DNA from: Streptomyces sp. NBC_01446 | GTDB lineage: Bacteria; Actinomycetota; Actinomycetes; Streptomycetales; Streptomycetaceae | DNA length: 64,000 nt | NCBI RefSeq assembly: GCF_026340095.1 | Contig: NZ_JAPEPO010000001.1 | Location: 6,608,001-6,672,000, forward strand | Direction: 5' to 3' | In this document: positions 15,714 to 24,146 of the stretch, in pieces | Numbering within the stretch: position 1 is the first letter of the stretch | How the letters are laid out: each line of letters begins with the position of its first letter | Notes under the pieces: generated by a model | What the model saw: the letters and a program-made list of their open reading frames with translations, nothing else | Database searches by the model: none | Told to the model about the DNA's origin: nothing | Translations under genes and position numbers: made by a program

Positions 15714-17336
15714 ATGGTGAGTGTTCAATCGCCTCCCGGTGGCCGAGAAATCCCCTACACACGCGTGCTGTTGCTGCCCGCCGTGGCCATGGCCGCGGCG
15801 ACCGGAGCCGCCGTCGCGGTGGTGGCGCAGCCCGCCCGGCTCGCCGTCGCCCTGTGCGGCGGCCTCGCCACGCTTCTGCTGATCCTGGTGGCCGCCGAGG
15901 CGGTGCGCCGCGGCCGCACGATCAAGTGGGAGCGGGCCCAGTCCGCCCGCCACGTCGAGCACCTCGAACGCAGCCTCGCCGCCCGTGACGACGAGGCCCA
16001 GTGGATGGCCAGGTATCTGCTGCCCGAGTCCCTCTACCGGCTGCGCTCCGGCGACACGGCCTCGGAAGCCGTCAAGGTCGTCGTCGAGAGCGACCCCGCG
16101 CACTCTCAACTCCCGCACGCGCAACGCAGGTTGATGGCCGAGGTGCTCGACCTCATCGACCGCGAGGAGAACATGCGCGACGCCGCGCAGCGCGCCTTCG
16201 TCTCCATCGCGCGCCGCGTCCAGTCCATCGTGCACAAGCAGAACGCCGAACTGCGCGAGATGGAGGAGGACCACGGCCGCAACCCCGAGGTCTTCGACGA
16301 CCTCCTGCGCATCGACCACGGCACCGCGCTGATCGGCCGGCTCGCCGACTCCATCACCGTCCTCGGCGGCGCCCGCCCCGGCCGCCAGTGGCCCCGGCCG
16401 GTGCCGCTCTACAGCGTGCTGCGCGGCGCCATGTCGCGCATCCTCGAATACCCGCGCATCGAGCTGCACTCGATCGCCAAGGTGGCCATCCGCGGCATCT
16501 CCGTCGAGCCGCTCATCCACGCGCTCGCCGAACTCATGGACAACGCGACGCGCTACTCGCCGCCGCAGACCAAGGTGCACGTCACCGCGGTCGAGGTGCA
16601 GACCGGCATCGCCATCGAGATCGAGGACGGCGGCGTCAGCCTCAGCGAGGAGGCCCGCGGCCGCGCCGAGGAGATGCTCGCCCGTGCCAAGGCCGGTATC
16701 GACCTCAACGACCTCGGCGAGAACCCCCGCCTCGGCATGGCCGTCGTCGGCCGGCTCGCGCAGATGTACGACATGCAGATCGCGCTGCGCCAGTCCGCGT
16801 ACGGCGGTGTCCGCGCCGTCCTCATCGTGCCGCGGATCATGGTGACGAGCGACGCCGCGCCCGGTCTCGCCCACGGCATCGGCGCCTCTGGTGTGCCTCG
16901 CGTCAACAACGACGGCGAGCCCATCGTGGAGGAGCCCCGCAAGAAGAAGCTGCGCCGCCCCACCACGGGTCCCCGCCCCTCCGCGCCGCTGGTGGCCGCC
17001 ATGGAGGACGACGTCCCCGTCGTCACCGAGTGGCGCGCCAACGGCCTGCCGCAGCGCCGCAGGAAGGTCGACACGAAGGTCATCGACCAGCAGATCATCG
17101 TGACGCCCAGGGCGCCCGAGAACGGCAGCGGGGCGGCGCCCCGCGCGGACCAGCCCCCGCAGTGGACGCCCATCCCGGTGCCGGCCTCCGAGGCCGAACC
17201 CGAGAAGCCGGACCAGCCCGAACCGGGCCTGTGGGTCGAGGCGTTCATGAACGGGCTCAAGGGTGACGGGCAGGGCGACGCGTCGGGCGAGCCCACCGGG
17301 ACCAACCAGCAGGTCGACGAGGGAGACCGCCAGTGA
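15714..17336 (+). CDS. rarA: Conservon sensor-kinase-like membrane protein (RarA/CvnA9)
   Basis: First gene of a conservon. The 540-residue protein has two N-terminal transmembrane helices (about 16-37 and 42-62) and a cytoplasmic region. Its C-terminal half carries a histidine-kinase-type ATPase domain: N-box ELMDNATRYSPP (near 270), EDGGVSLSEE and NPRLGMAVVGRLA. A long Pro/Arg-rich tail follows. No phospho-acceptor HisKA box is evident. In S. coelicolor and S. griseus, conservon proteins assemble at the membrane like a G-protein signalling complex and affect aerial growth. ATG 15714 is chosen; GTG 15717 is equally possible. It overlaps rarB by four bases. Confidence 0.9.
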   Translation: MVSVQSPPGGREIPYTRVLLLPAVAMAAATGAAVAVVAQPARLAVALCGGLATLLLILVAAEAVRRGRTIKWERAQSARHVEHLERSLAARDDEAQWMARYLLPESLYRLRSGDTASEAVKVVVESDPAHSQLPHAQRRLMAEVLDLIDREENMRDAAQRAFVSIARRVQSIVHKQNAELREMEEDHGRNPEVFDDLLRIDHGTALIGRLADSITVLGGARPGRQWPRPVPLYSVLRGAMSRILEYPRIELHSIAKVAIRGISVEPLIHALAELMDNATRYSPPQTKVHVTAVEVQTGIAIEIEDGGVSLSEEARGRAEEMLARAKAGIDLNDLGENPRLGMAVVGRLAQMYDMQIALRQSAYGGVRAVLIVPRIMVTSDAAPGLAHGIGASGVPRVNNDGEPIVEEPRKKKLRRPTTGPRPSAPLVAAMEDDVPVVTEWRANGLPQRRRKVDTKVIDQQIIVTPRAPENGSGAAPRADQPPQWTPIPVPASEAEPEKPDQPEPGLWVEAFMNGLKGDGQGDASGEPTGTNQQVDEGDRQ

Positions 17337-17740
17337 TCCAGCAAAGGGCAAACTTCGACTGGATGCTCAAGGAGCTAGCCGACGGCGTGCCCCAGACCCG
17401 GCAGGTCGTGGTGCTCTCCGCGGACGGCCTGCGCATCGCCCGCTACGGCGGCGACCCCGACGCCGCCGACCGCATCGCCGCCGCCTGCGCCGGACTCCAG
17501 AGCCTCGCCACCGCGGTGGCCAGCGAGATCCCGGACAGCGACGGCCGGATGAGCATGGTCATCATCGAGGTCAGCGGAGGGTTCTTCTACCTCATGGCCG
17601 CGGGCAAGGGCGCGTACCTCGCGGTCCTCGCCGACGCCCACGTGGACGCCGGACTCATCAGCAACCGCATGCGCGACCTCGTCGTACGCATCGGAGCGCA
17701 CCTCACCAGTCCGCCCCGGCGCAACGGGCAGACCGTATGA
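17333..17740 (+). CDS. rarB: Roadblock/LC7 protein (RarB/CvnB9)
   Basis: A 135-residue roadblock/LC7-domain protein, the family that binds and regulates small GTPases. The fold is visible as LADGVPQTRQVVVLSADGLRI, then GFFYLMAAGKGAYLAVLAD. GTG start in a GTGA overlap with the rarA stop, and its own stop overlaps rarC (ATGA), so translation is coupled. It likely bridges RarA and the GTPase RarD. Confidence 0.92.
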   Translation: MIQQRANFDWMLKELADGVPQTRQVVVLSADGLRIARYGGDPDAADRIAAACAGLQSLATAVASEIPDSDGRMSMVIIEVSGGFFYLMAAGKGAYLAVLADAHVDAGLISNRMRDLVVRIGAHLTSPPRRNGQTV

Positions 17741-18135
17741 CGCATCCCCCGCAACCCTCCCGGGCGGAGCCGCCGCAGCGCGAGCGCCGCGGGCCGGACG
17801 GCAAGGGCGCCAACCCCGAACGCCTGTACACCATCACGGGCGGCAGCGAGGGGGCCGAGCGCGCGCCGCTCGACCTGGTCACCCTGATCATCGCGCGCGC
17901 CGACCCCCCGCCCGCGGCGCCGCCCGAGCAGGCAGCCCTGTTACGGCTGTGCAAGTCACCCCTGTCCACGGCCGAGATCTCGGCCTACCTCAGTCTGCCG
18001 TTCAGCGTGGTCACCGTGCTGCTCGGCGAACTCCTCGCGGCTGAACTGGTTCAGGCGCGCGCGCCCGTCATCCGCGGCGCCGTCGCCGATCGTTCCCTCC
18101 TCGAAGCGGTGATGCATGGACTTCAAAAGCTCTGA
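17737..18135 (+). CDS. rarC: DUF742 conservon protein (RarC/CvnC9), with a TTA codon
   Basis: A 132-residue DUF742 protein with a disordered, charged N-terminus and a winged-helix-like core (LCKSPLSTAEISAYLSLPFSVVTVLLGEL). Its role within conservons is unknown; it belongs to the membrane-associated complex. ATG overlaps the rarB stop. Codon 69 (17941-17943) is TTA, the rarest codon in Streptomyces, read only by the bldA tRNA. That would make RarC, and perhaps the downstream products by coupling, dependent on developmental stage. The last 20 bases overlap rarD. Confidence 0.9.
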   Translation: MTHPPQPSRAEPPQRERRGPDGKGANPERLYTITGGSEGAERAPLDLVTLIIARADPPPAAPPEQAALLRLCKSPLSTAEISAYLSLPFSVVTVLLGELLAAELVQARAPVIRGAVADRSLLEAVMHGLQKL

Positions 18136-18748
18136 CACGCTCCGGGACGGACCCCACATTCCGGGTCCCCGGAGCGGGGACCACCTCCCTGACACGGTCT
18201 CGGCCGCCGTGAAGGTCGTCATCGTCGGCGGATTCGGCGTGGGCAAGACCACGATGGTGGGATCCGTCAGCGAGATCAGGCCGCTCACCACCGAAGAGAC
18301 CATGACCCAGGCGGGCATCGGGGTCGACGACAACTACGGCTCCGAGACGAAGACCGCCACCACGGTCGCCATGGACTTCGGACGCATCAGCATCACGGAC
18401 GAGCTCGTGCTCTATCTCTTCGGCACCCCGGGCCAGGAGCGCTTCTGGTTCCTGTGGAACGGCCTGTTCGAGGGCGCACTCGGCGCCGTCGTGCTCATCG
18501 ACACCCGCCGCCTCGAAGTCAGCTTCGACGTGATCGGGCGCCTGGAGGAGCGCGGCGTGCCGTTCGTCATCGCCAACAACGCCTTCCCCGACGGCCCGCG
18601 CTACCCCGCCGAAGAACTGCGCCAGGCCCTGGACCTCGACCCGGACGTCCCGATCCTCGAGTGCGACGCCCGGCGCCGGGCCTCCAGCCGGGACGTCCTG
18701 ATGACGCTGATGCGCTATCTGCACGAACTGGCGCTCGCCCGCGTCTGA
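18116..18748 (+). CDS. rarD: Ras-like conservon GTPase (RarD/CvnD9)
   Basis: A 210-residue small GTP-binding protein. P-loop GGFGVGKTT (38-46), switch II motif GTPGQERF, and an unusual NNAFPDG in place of the base-specifying NKxD, as is usual for conservon GTPases. The N-terminal ~30 residues are a variable extension. It acts as the molecular switch of the conservon, with RarB as likely regulator. The ATG start lies inside the end of rarC, a tight coupling. Confidence 0.93.
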   Translation: MDFKSSDTLRDGPHIPGPRSGDHLPDTVSAAVKVVIVGGFGVGKTTMVGSVSEIRPLTTEETMTQAGIGVDDNYGSETKTATTVAMDFGRISITDELVLYLFGTPGQERFWFLWNGLFEGALGAVVLIDTRRLEVSFDVIGRLEERGVPFVIANNAFPDGPRYPAEELRQALDLDPDVPILECDARRRASSRDVLMTLMRYLHELALARV

Positions 18749-18822
18749 CCCGGCCGGTGCCGGCCCCCTGCTTCCACACAGCCTTTTCCACACAGCCTTT
18801 CCACACCACCGGAGCGATCACC

Positions 18823-20313
18823 GTGACGACTCCCTCCCACTCACGCGCCGGCACGGACGAGGCCGCGCTCAGTCCGCCGCCCGGCTGCCCGGCCCACGCC
18901 CTGGGCCCCGGCGGCCTGCGTCGGCTCTACGGTCCCGAGGCGGACGACGACATCGCGGCCGTGTACGAGAAGCTGCGCGCCGAACACGGCCCCGTCGCCC
19001 CCGTCCTGATCCACGACGACGTGCCGATGTGGGCGGTCCTCGGGCACAGCGAGAACCTGCACATGGTTCGTTCGACCTCCCAGTTCAACCGCGACGCGCG
19101 CCACTGGAACGCCGTCCTCGACGGCAGCGTCACCCCCACCAACCCCCTCGCGCCCGTCTTCAGCTGGCAGCCCATCTGCAGCTTCGCCGAGGGCGCCGAC
19201 CACCAGCGGCTGCGCGGCGCGGTCACCGGGGCGATCGGCACCATCGAGGCCCGGGGCCTGCGGCGCTTCATCAACCGCGCCTCGAACGAGCTGGTCAACA
19301 AGATCTGCGAGATCGGCGAGGCGGACGTCGTCAGCCAGTTCGCCGAGCATCTGCCGATGATGGTGATGTGCCGGATCTTCGGCATGCCCGAGGAGTACAA
19401 CGAGCGGATGGTGCAGGCCGCCCGCGACATGATCAAGGGCACCGAGACCGCCATCGCCAGCAACGAATACATCATGGGCGTCCTCACCAGGCTGACCGCC
19501 CGCCGCCGGGCCCACCCCGAGGCCGACTTCACCAGTCACCTCATCGCCCAGCCCGCCGCCCTCGACGACGACGAGGTCGCCCAGCACCTGCGCCTCGTCC
19601 TGATCGCCGCGTACGAGGCCACGGCCAACCTCATCGCGAACGTGCTGCGCGTGGTTCTCACCGACCCCCGCTTCCGCGCCCGGCTCAACGGCGGCCAGAT
19701 GACCGTGCCCGAGGCGGTCGAGCAGTCCCTGTGGGACGAGCCGCCGTTCAGCGCCATGGTCGGTTACTTCGCCAAGGAGGACACCGAGCTCGGCGGCCGG
19801 CACATCCGCCGGGGCGACGGCCTGATCTTCGGCATCGCGCCCGGCAACGTCGACCCCGTCGTACGCCCCGACCTGACCGCCAACATGCAGGGCAACCGCT
19901 CGCACCTCGCCTTCGGCGGCGGACCGCACGAGTGCCCCGGACAGGACATCGGCCGCGCCATCGCCGACATCGGTGTCGACGCGCTCCTGATGCGCCTTCC
20001 CGACGTCGAACTCTCGGTGCACGAGCACGAGTTGCGCTGGCGCTCCTCGATCCTCTCGCAGCATCTGGTGGAGCTGCCGGTGAAGTTCGAGCCGCGCCCG
20101 CCGCAGGACGTCGTCGCCAAGCCGGGTATCCGGCCGGTCCCGGAGTCGCGCGACGAGTGGCAGGTGTCGACCCACGCCCCGCCGGCCCCGCAGCCCGCCC
20201 CCGTTCCGGCCGGGGCTCCGGAACCGCAGCAGCCGCCCGTCGCGTTCCCGGAGCCCGCCGCACCGCCGCAGGGCGCCTGGCGGCGCTTCCTGCGCTGGTG
20301 GCGCGGCTACTGA
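18823..20313 (+). CDS. rarE: Cytochrome P450 of the CYP157 type (RarE/CvnE9)
   Basis: A 496-residue P450 closing the conservon. The heme-binding motif FGGGPHECPG places the thiolate at about Cys371, and the I-helix has AAYEATAN. The K-helix ExxR motif, nearly universal in P450s, is absent: the equivalent stretch is EQSLW (300-304), the signature described for the CYP157 family. After residue ~430 there is a Pro/Ala-rich tail ending in a basic, Trp-rich segment (RRFLRWWRGY) that could touch the membrane. GTG 18823 has GGAG eight bases upstream. Substrate and need for catalysis are unknown. The rarD-rarE gap is 74 bases. Confidence 0.9.
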   Translation: MTTPSHSRAGTDEAALSPPPGCPAHALGPGGLRRLYGPEADDDIAAVYEKLRAEHGPVAPVLIHDDVPMWAVLGHSENLHMVRSTSQFNRDARHWNAVLDGSVTPTNPLAPVFSWQPICSFAEGADHQRLRGAVTGAIGTIEARGLRRFINRASNELVNKICEIGEADVVSQFAEHLPMMVMCRIFGMPEEYNERMVQAARDMIKGTETAIASNEYIMGVLTRLTARRRAHPEADFTSHLIAQPAALDDDEVAQHLRLVLIAAYEATANLIANVLRVVLTDPRFRARLNGGQMTVPEAVEQSLWDEPPFSAMVGYFAKEDTELGGRHIRRGDGLIFGIAPGNVDPVVRPDLTANMQGNRSHLAFGGGPHECPGQDIGRAIADIGVDALLMRLPDVELSVHEHELRWRSSILSQHLVELPVKFEPRPPQDVVAKPGIRPVPESRDEWQVSTHAPPAPQPAPVPAGAPEPQQPPVAFPEPAAPPQGAWRRFLRWWRGY

Positions 20314-20331
20314 CCGGGCCGCGCCCAGGCG

Positions 20332-21306
20332 TTACGAGGGGTGCGCGGGCGCCGTCGGCCCGCCGCCCGCCCACTCCTCGTACGCCGACCAGGCCTGGAG
20401 CGTCCGCCCGCTCTCGAAGCGGTGCTCCCGGCCCGTCACGGGATCCCTGAACTCCAGCGTACGGGCGAGAAGTTGGAGCGGGCGGCGGAAGTCGTCCGGC
20501 GCCACCTCGTCGGCGATCACGGGGTAGATCGGGTCGCCGAGGATCGGCAGGCCGAGCGCGTTCATGTGGACGCGCAGCTGGTGGGTGCGGCCGGTGTGGG
20601 GGAGCAGCCGGTAGCGGCCGAGCCCCCCGCGCTGCTCGACGACCTCGATCCGGCTCTCCGCGTTCGGCTCCGCGCCCGGCACTTCGCGCGCGGCGAGCAC
20701 CCCGCGCTCCTTCTCGATCCGGCTGCGCACGGTCCTCGGCAGGGCGATTCCCGGGTCGTGGGCGGCCACCGCCTCGTACTCCTTGCGTACGAGCTTGTCG
20801 CCGAACAGCGTCTGGTACGCGCCGCGTTCCCCGGACCGGACGACGAACAGGACGAGGCCCGCGGTGAGCCGGTCGAGCCGGTGCGCCGGCCCGAGCGCGG
20901 GCAGGTCCAACTCGCGCCGCAGGCGCGCCAGCGCGGTCTCGGTGACATGGCTGCCGCGCGGCGTCGTGGCCAGGAAATGCGGCTTGTCGGCCACGACGAT
21001 GTGCTCGTCCCGGTACACGATCCCGATGGGGAACGGCACCGGCACCTCGGGCGCCAGGTCGCGGTGGAACCACACCCAGGCGCCCGGCACGTACGGCGCG
21101 TCCGCCGGCACCGCGGCCCCGTCCGCGCCCACGATCCGCCCCTCGCGCAGCATCACGTCGATCACCGCGGGCCCGGCCGCGAGCCGCTCCACGAGATGGT
21201 CGCGCACCGTGCTCCAGGCGCCGTCGAGCGGCAGCATGACCCGGAAGGCGTCGATGCCGTCGCGCTGCGGCAGCGGGGAGGGCGGAATGCGCCGCTTACG
21301 TCTCAT
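20332..21306 (-). CDS. RluA-family pseudouridine synthase
   Basis: A 324-residue enzyme that converts uridine to pseudouridine in rRNA or tRNA. The catalytic motif is HRLDRLTAG with Asp145; RTHQLRVHM and GDPIYP confirm the RluA family. The exact target base is not deducible. ATG 21306 is taken as the start: TAGGCT on the minus strand (21320-21315) lies eight bases upstream without a ribosome-binding site, typical of a leaderless transcript. Convergent with rarE (18 bases apart) and divergent from the acetyltransferase. Confidence 0.9.
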   Translation of the reverse strand: MRRKRRIPPSPLPQRDGIDAFRVMLPLDGAWSTVRDHLVERLAAGPAVIDVMLREGRIVGADGAAVPADAPYVPGAWVWFHRDLAPEVPVPFPIGIVYRDEHIVVADKPHFLATTPRGSHVTETALARLRRELDLPALGPAHRLDRLTAGLVLFVVRSGERGAYQTLFGDKLVRKEYEAVAAHDPGIALPRTVRSRIEKERGVLAAREVPGAEPNAESRIEVVEQRGGLGRYRLLPHTGRTHQLRVHMNALGLPILGDPIYPVIADEVAPDDFRRPLQLLARTLEFRDPVTGREHRFESGRTLQAWSAYEEWAGGGPTAPAHPS

Positions 21307-21384
21307 CGCGGCCCAGCCTACGGGCGGCCGCCGGTCCCCAGGAACCACGGACGGAGGCGGGTCACCGGGGGCAGGATGGGGCCC

Positions 21385-21981
21385 ATGCCGATCACGATTG
21401 CGCAGGTCCTGGCCACCGGCACGCTCGCCCGCGGCCCCCAGCCCACCATCGAGGCCGAGGGCGGCCTCGTCCTGCGGCCCTGGCGGGACGAGGACGTGTC
21501 CGCCGTGTATACGGCGTTCCGTGACCCGACGATCCAGCACTGGCACGCGCGGGTCGCGGAGTCCGAGGACGAGGCGCGCGGCTGGATGCAGGAGTGGCGG
21601 GACGCCTGGGACGGCGAGCAGAGGGCCAGCTGGGCCCTTGTCGCGGCGGACACCGGCGAGGTGGTGGGCCGCACGGCGCTGCGCTCCCTCTCCCTGCACG
21701 AGGGGCTGGCCGAGGTCGCGTACTGGGTCCTGCCCGCGGCGAGGGGCGCGGGCATCGCCCCGCGCGCCGTCGCCGCGCTGTCCCGCTGGGCGCTCGACGA
21801 GATCGGCTTCCACCGCCTCGAACTCCAGCACGCCGTCGGCAACATGGCGTCCTGCCGGGTCGCCCTCAAGTCGGGGTTCGCCCTGGAGGGCACGAAGCGC
21901 AGCGCGCTCCTGCACGCGGACGGCTGGCACGACTGCCACCTCCACGCGCGCGTGCAGGGGGACCGCCGTCCGGAGGCGTGA
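21385..21981 (+). CDS. GNAT-family N-acetyltransferase (RimJ/RimL-like)
   Basis: A 198-residue GNAT acetyltransferase using acetyl-CoA. It resembles those acetylating ribosomal-protein or other N-termini: LRPWRDEDVSAVY at the front, the acetyl-CoA loop in LPAARGAGIAPRAVAALSRWA, and the NMASCRVALKSGF motif. CAGGAT at 21372-21377 sits seven bases before ATG 21385, suggesting a leaderless message; an in-frame ATG at 21376 is inside that -10 and is not used. Substrate unknown. Confidence 0.85.
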   Translation: MPITIAQVLATGTLARGPQPTIEAEGGLVLRPWRDEDVSAVYTAFRDPTIQHWHARVAESEDEARGWMQEWRDAWDGEQRASWALVAADTGEVVGRTALRSLSLHEGLAEVAYWVLPAARGAGIAPRAVAALSRWALDEIGFHRLELQHAVGNMASCRVALKSGFALEGTKRSALLHADGWHDCHLHARVQGDRRPEA

Positions 21982-22068
21982 CGCGGCCGCGACCTGAACC
22001 TGCCGGGGCCGCTCCCGCCAGATCCCCGCGCCGAAGTGCGCACCTCTTGCGCACGCGCCTCGTTCGCG

Positions 22069-22109
22069 ATACATCGTGTATTGACGCTGATGGTCTATCG
22101 CGATATGTT
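22069..22109 (+). promoter_or_regulatory. padR promoter with two palindromic operator candidates
   Basis: TTGACG (22081-22086), 17-base spacer, TATGTT (22104-22109): a near-consensus vegetative promoter. Two palindromes overlap it: ATACA-TCG-TGTAT (22069-22081) touching the -35, and TATCGCGATA (22096-22105) touching the -10. PadR repressors usually bind such sites in their own promoters, so autorepression is inferred. Confidence 0.68.
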
Positions 22110-22163
22110 CGGCTACGGATATTCGGATACGGGGTGTCGGGTGCGAGGGGTGAGGTGAGGTCC

Positions 22164-22811
22164 GTGGCCACGAAGCGGCGCAAGCTGGGCAATCCGCTGG
22201 CCCTCGCGGTGATGGTGCTGCTCATGGAGAAGCCCATGCACCCGTACGAGATCGCGCAGACCCTGCGCCGGCGCGGCAAGGACACCACGACGAAGATCAA
22301 CTACGGCTCGCTCTACACGGTCGTCCAGAACCTGGAGAAGCACGGCTTCGTCGAGGTCGCGGACGTGCAGCGGCAGGGGAACCGGCCGGAGCGCACGCTC
22401 TACGGGATCACCGACGACGGCCGGGAGGAAGCGCTCGAGTGGCTCTCCGACCTGCTCGCCGTGCCCGCGCGTGAGTACCCGATCTTCGAGACGGCGCTCT
22501 CCCTCATGGGGGTCATGCACCCCGACGAGGTGACGCGACTGCTGGAGGAGCGGCTCGCCTCGCTCGAGGTCCAGGCGGCGAGCGCGCGTGGCGGACTCAT
22601 GAAGCTGTACGAGACGCTGCCGCGGATCTTCCTCGTGGAGACCGAGTACCAGCTGCACATGGTCGAGGCGCAGGCCGAGTGGCTCCGGGGCTTCCTGCGG
22701 GAGGTCAAGGAGGGCACGCTCGACGGCGTCGAACAGTGGCGGACGTTCCAGGAGACCGGTGAAATCCCTCCGGAATTCGCCGAGTTGGAGGAAACCCGCC
22801 TCGACCGGTGA
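22164..22811 (+). CDS. PadR-family transcriptional regulator
   Basis: A 215-residue PadR protein: an N-terminal winged helix (NPLALAVMVLLMEKPMHPYEIA, INYGSLYTVVQNLEKHGFVEV) and a C-terminal dimerising helical domain. Such regulators sense small molecules, often substrates of adjacent exporters. The ABC exporter genes start 306 bases downstream and are its likely targets. GTG 22164 and GTG 22155 both follow GAGG-type sequence; homologues begin close to ATKRRKLGNPL, favouring 22164. A hairpin (22847-22870) follows the stop. Confidence 0.9.
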   Translation: MATKRRKLGNPLALAVMVLLMEKPMHPYEIAQTLRRRGKDTTTKINYGSLYTVVQNLEKHGFVEVADVQRQGNRPERTLYGITDDGREEALEWLSDLLAVPAREYPIFETALSLMGVMHPDEVTRLLEERLASLEVQAASARGGLMKLYETLPRIFLVETEYQLHMVEAQAEWLRGFLREVKEGTLDGVEQWRTFQETGEIPPEFAELEETRLDR

Positions 22812-23117
22812 TTCACCCGTAGGCCGGTGGCCACTCGTGAACCGGTGCCCCACCCGGAAACCGGTGGGGCCCAACCGTAGGAAGAGAAGAGAGACCCGGA
22901 GAGAAGCAAGCCGAGAGAGACAAACAGACCCCGGCAGGACTGTTGCAGCAGTCCCGCCAGGGTCTCGAACCCCGGACCGACCCACCGTGCGGCGAGCCAG
23001 GCGATCGAGGTGCGGCACACCCAGGATAGCCCGGCGCTCTTCACGTGGATCGGCCGTCATCCGCTCACACCCGCGAGCGGATCCACCGTCGTCCGCTCAC
23101 ACAGGAGAGCCGTCGTC
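22812..23117 (+). other. Intergenic leader between padR and the ABC exporter, with three hairpins
   Basis: Contains a padR terminator hairpin (22847-22870), a purine-rich tract (about 22879-22925), a long imperfect hairpin (22926-22965, 15 of 17 pairs, 6-base loop TTGCAG), and a leader hairpin ATCCGCTC/GAGCGGAT (23059-23082). The segment GTCATCCGCTCACAC (from 23057) recurs almost exactly 30 bases later, just before the ribosome-binding site. No gene seen. Confidence 0.6.
22847..22870 (+). terminator. Terminator after padR
   Basis: GCCCCACC (22847-22854) pairs with GGTGGGGC (22863-22870) over an 8-base loop that can close further with a bulge. Located 36 bases after the padR stop. Confidence 0.6.
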
Positions 23118-24146
23118 ATGAGTACCCGTGCGCCCGCAGTGCAGGCGCGTCAACTCGTCAAGACCTATCCCGGCGATGTCACCGCGCTCAGCGGCCTGGA
23201 CATCACCGTGGAACCCGGCACCGTCTTCGGCCTGCTCGGCCCGAACGGCGCAGGGAAGTCCACCACCGTCAAGATCCTGACAACCCTCGCCCGCCCCGAC
23301 TCCGGGACCGCCACCGTCGCGGGCCACGACGTGCTGCGGCACGCCGACCGCGTGCGCCGCGCCATCGGTGTCGTCGCCCAGAAGTCCGGCGCCGACCCCG
23401 TCGCCACCGGCCGCGAGAACCTCCAGCTCCAGGGCAGGCTCTACGGCCTGCGCGGAGCCGACCTGAACCGGCGCGTCACCGAACTCCTCGACCGCTTCCG
23501 CCTCTCCGACGCCGCCGGACGCCAGGTCAAGGGCTACTCGGGCGGCATGCAGCGCCGCCTCGACGTGGCGCTCGGCCTCGTCCACCGGCCCGAGGTGCTC
23601 TTCCTCGACGAGCCCACCACCGGCCTCGACCCGGAGGCCCGCACCGCGATGTGGGACGAGATCACGCGCCTCGCCGGCGACGAGGGCCTGTCCATCCTGC
23701 TCACCACGCACTACCTCGAAGAGGCCGACCGGCTCGCCGATCGCATCGCCGTCGTCGACCGCGGCCATGTCGTCGTCGAGGGCACCCCCGACGGCCTCAA
23801 GGGTGAACTGCGCGGGGACGCCGTCCACTTGGAGCTGCGCGCCCCCGTCCAGGACGCGGGCCGCACGCTGCTGGAGGGCGCGCTCGCCGCGCTGCCGGGC
23901 GTGCGCGAGACCCAGTTCGACGGTCGCCGCGTCAGTGTCCGCGCCGACGACGGGGCCGCCGCCGTGCCCGCCCTGCTCGGCGCGCTGGAGCGGGCGGGCG
24001 TAGCGGTCACCGCCGCCACTGTGGCCCGCCCCTCGCTCGACGACGTCTATCTCCGCTACGCCGGCCGCCGCTACTCCGAGGCGCAGGCCGCCACCGGGGA
24101 CGAGTCCGCCGCCGACGCCCTCGCCCCCGCCGGAGGTGCCCGATGA
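23118..24146 (+). CDS. ABC exporter ATP-binding protein (DrrA-like)
   Basis: A 342-residue ATPase subunit of an ABC-2 exporter, like the daunorubicin-resistance protein DrrA. Walker A LLGPNGAGKST (about 45), signature YSGGMQRRLD, Walker B VLFLDEPTTGLD, H-loop TTHYLEEAD, and the C-terminal regulatory domain typical of DrrA. It powers export of a drug or lipid by its partner permease, whose ATG overlaps its stop (ATGA). ATG start after GGAG. Probably controlled by the PadR regulator upstream. Confidence 0.92.
   Translation: MSTRAPAVQARQLVKTYPGDVTALSGLDITVEPGTVFGLLGPNGAGKSTTVKILTTLARPDSGTATVAGHDVLRHADRVRRAIGVVAQKSGADPVATGRENLQLQGRLYGLRGADLNRRVTELLDRFRLSDAAGRQVKGYSGGMQRRLDVALGLVHRPEVLFLDEPTTGLDPEARTAMWDEITRLAGDEGLSILLTTHYLEEADRLADRIAVVDRGHVVVEGTPDGLKGELRGDAVHLELRAPVQDAGRTLLEGALAALPGVRETQFDGRRVSVRADDGAAAVPALLGALERAGVAVTAATVARPSLDDVYLRYAGRRYSEAQAATGDESAADALAPAGGAR

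Noticed and set aside
22926..22990. A possible tRNA-like T-arm (GGGTTCGAGACCC on the minus strand) next to a hairpin
   Set aside because: No matching acceptor stem, D-arm or anticodon arm at the right distances. The hairpin is more easily explained as leader structure.
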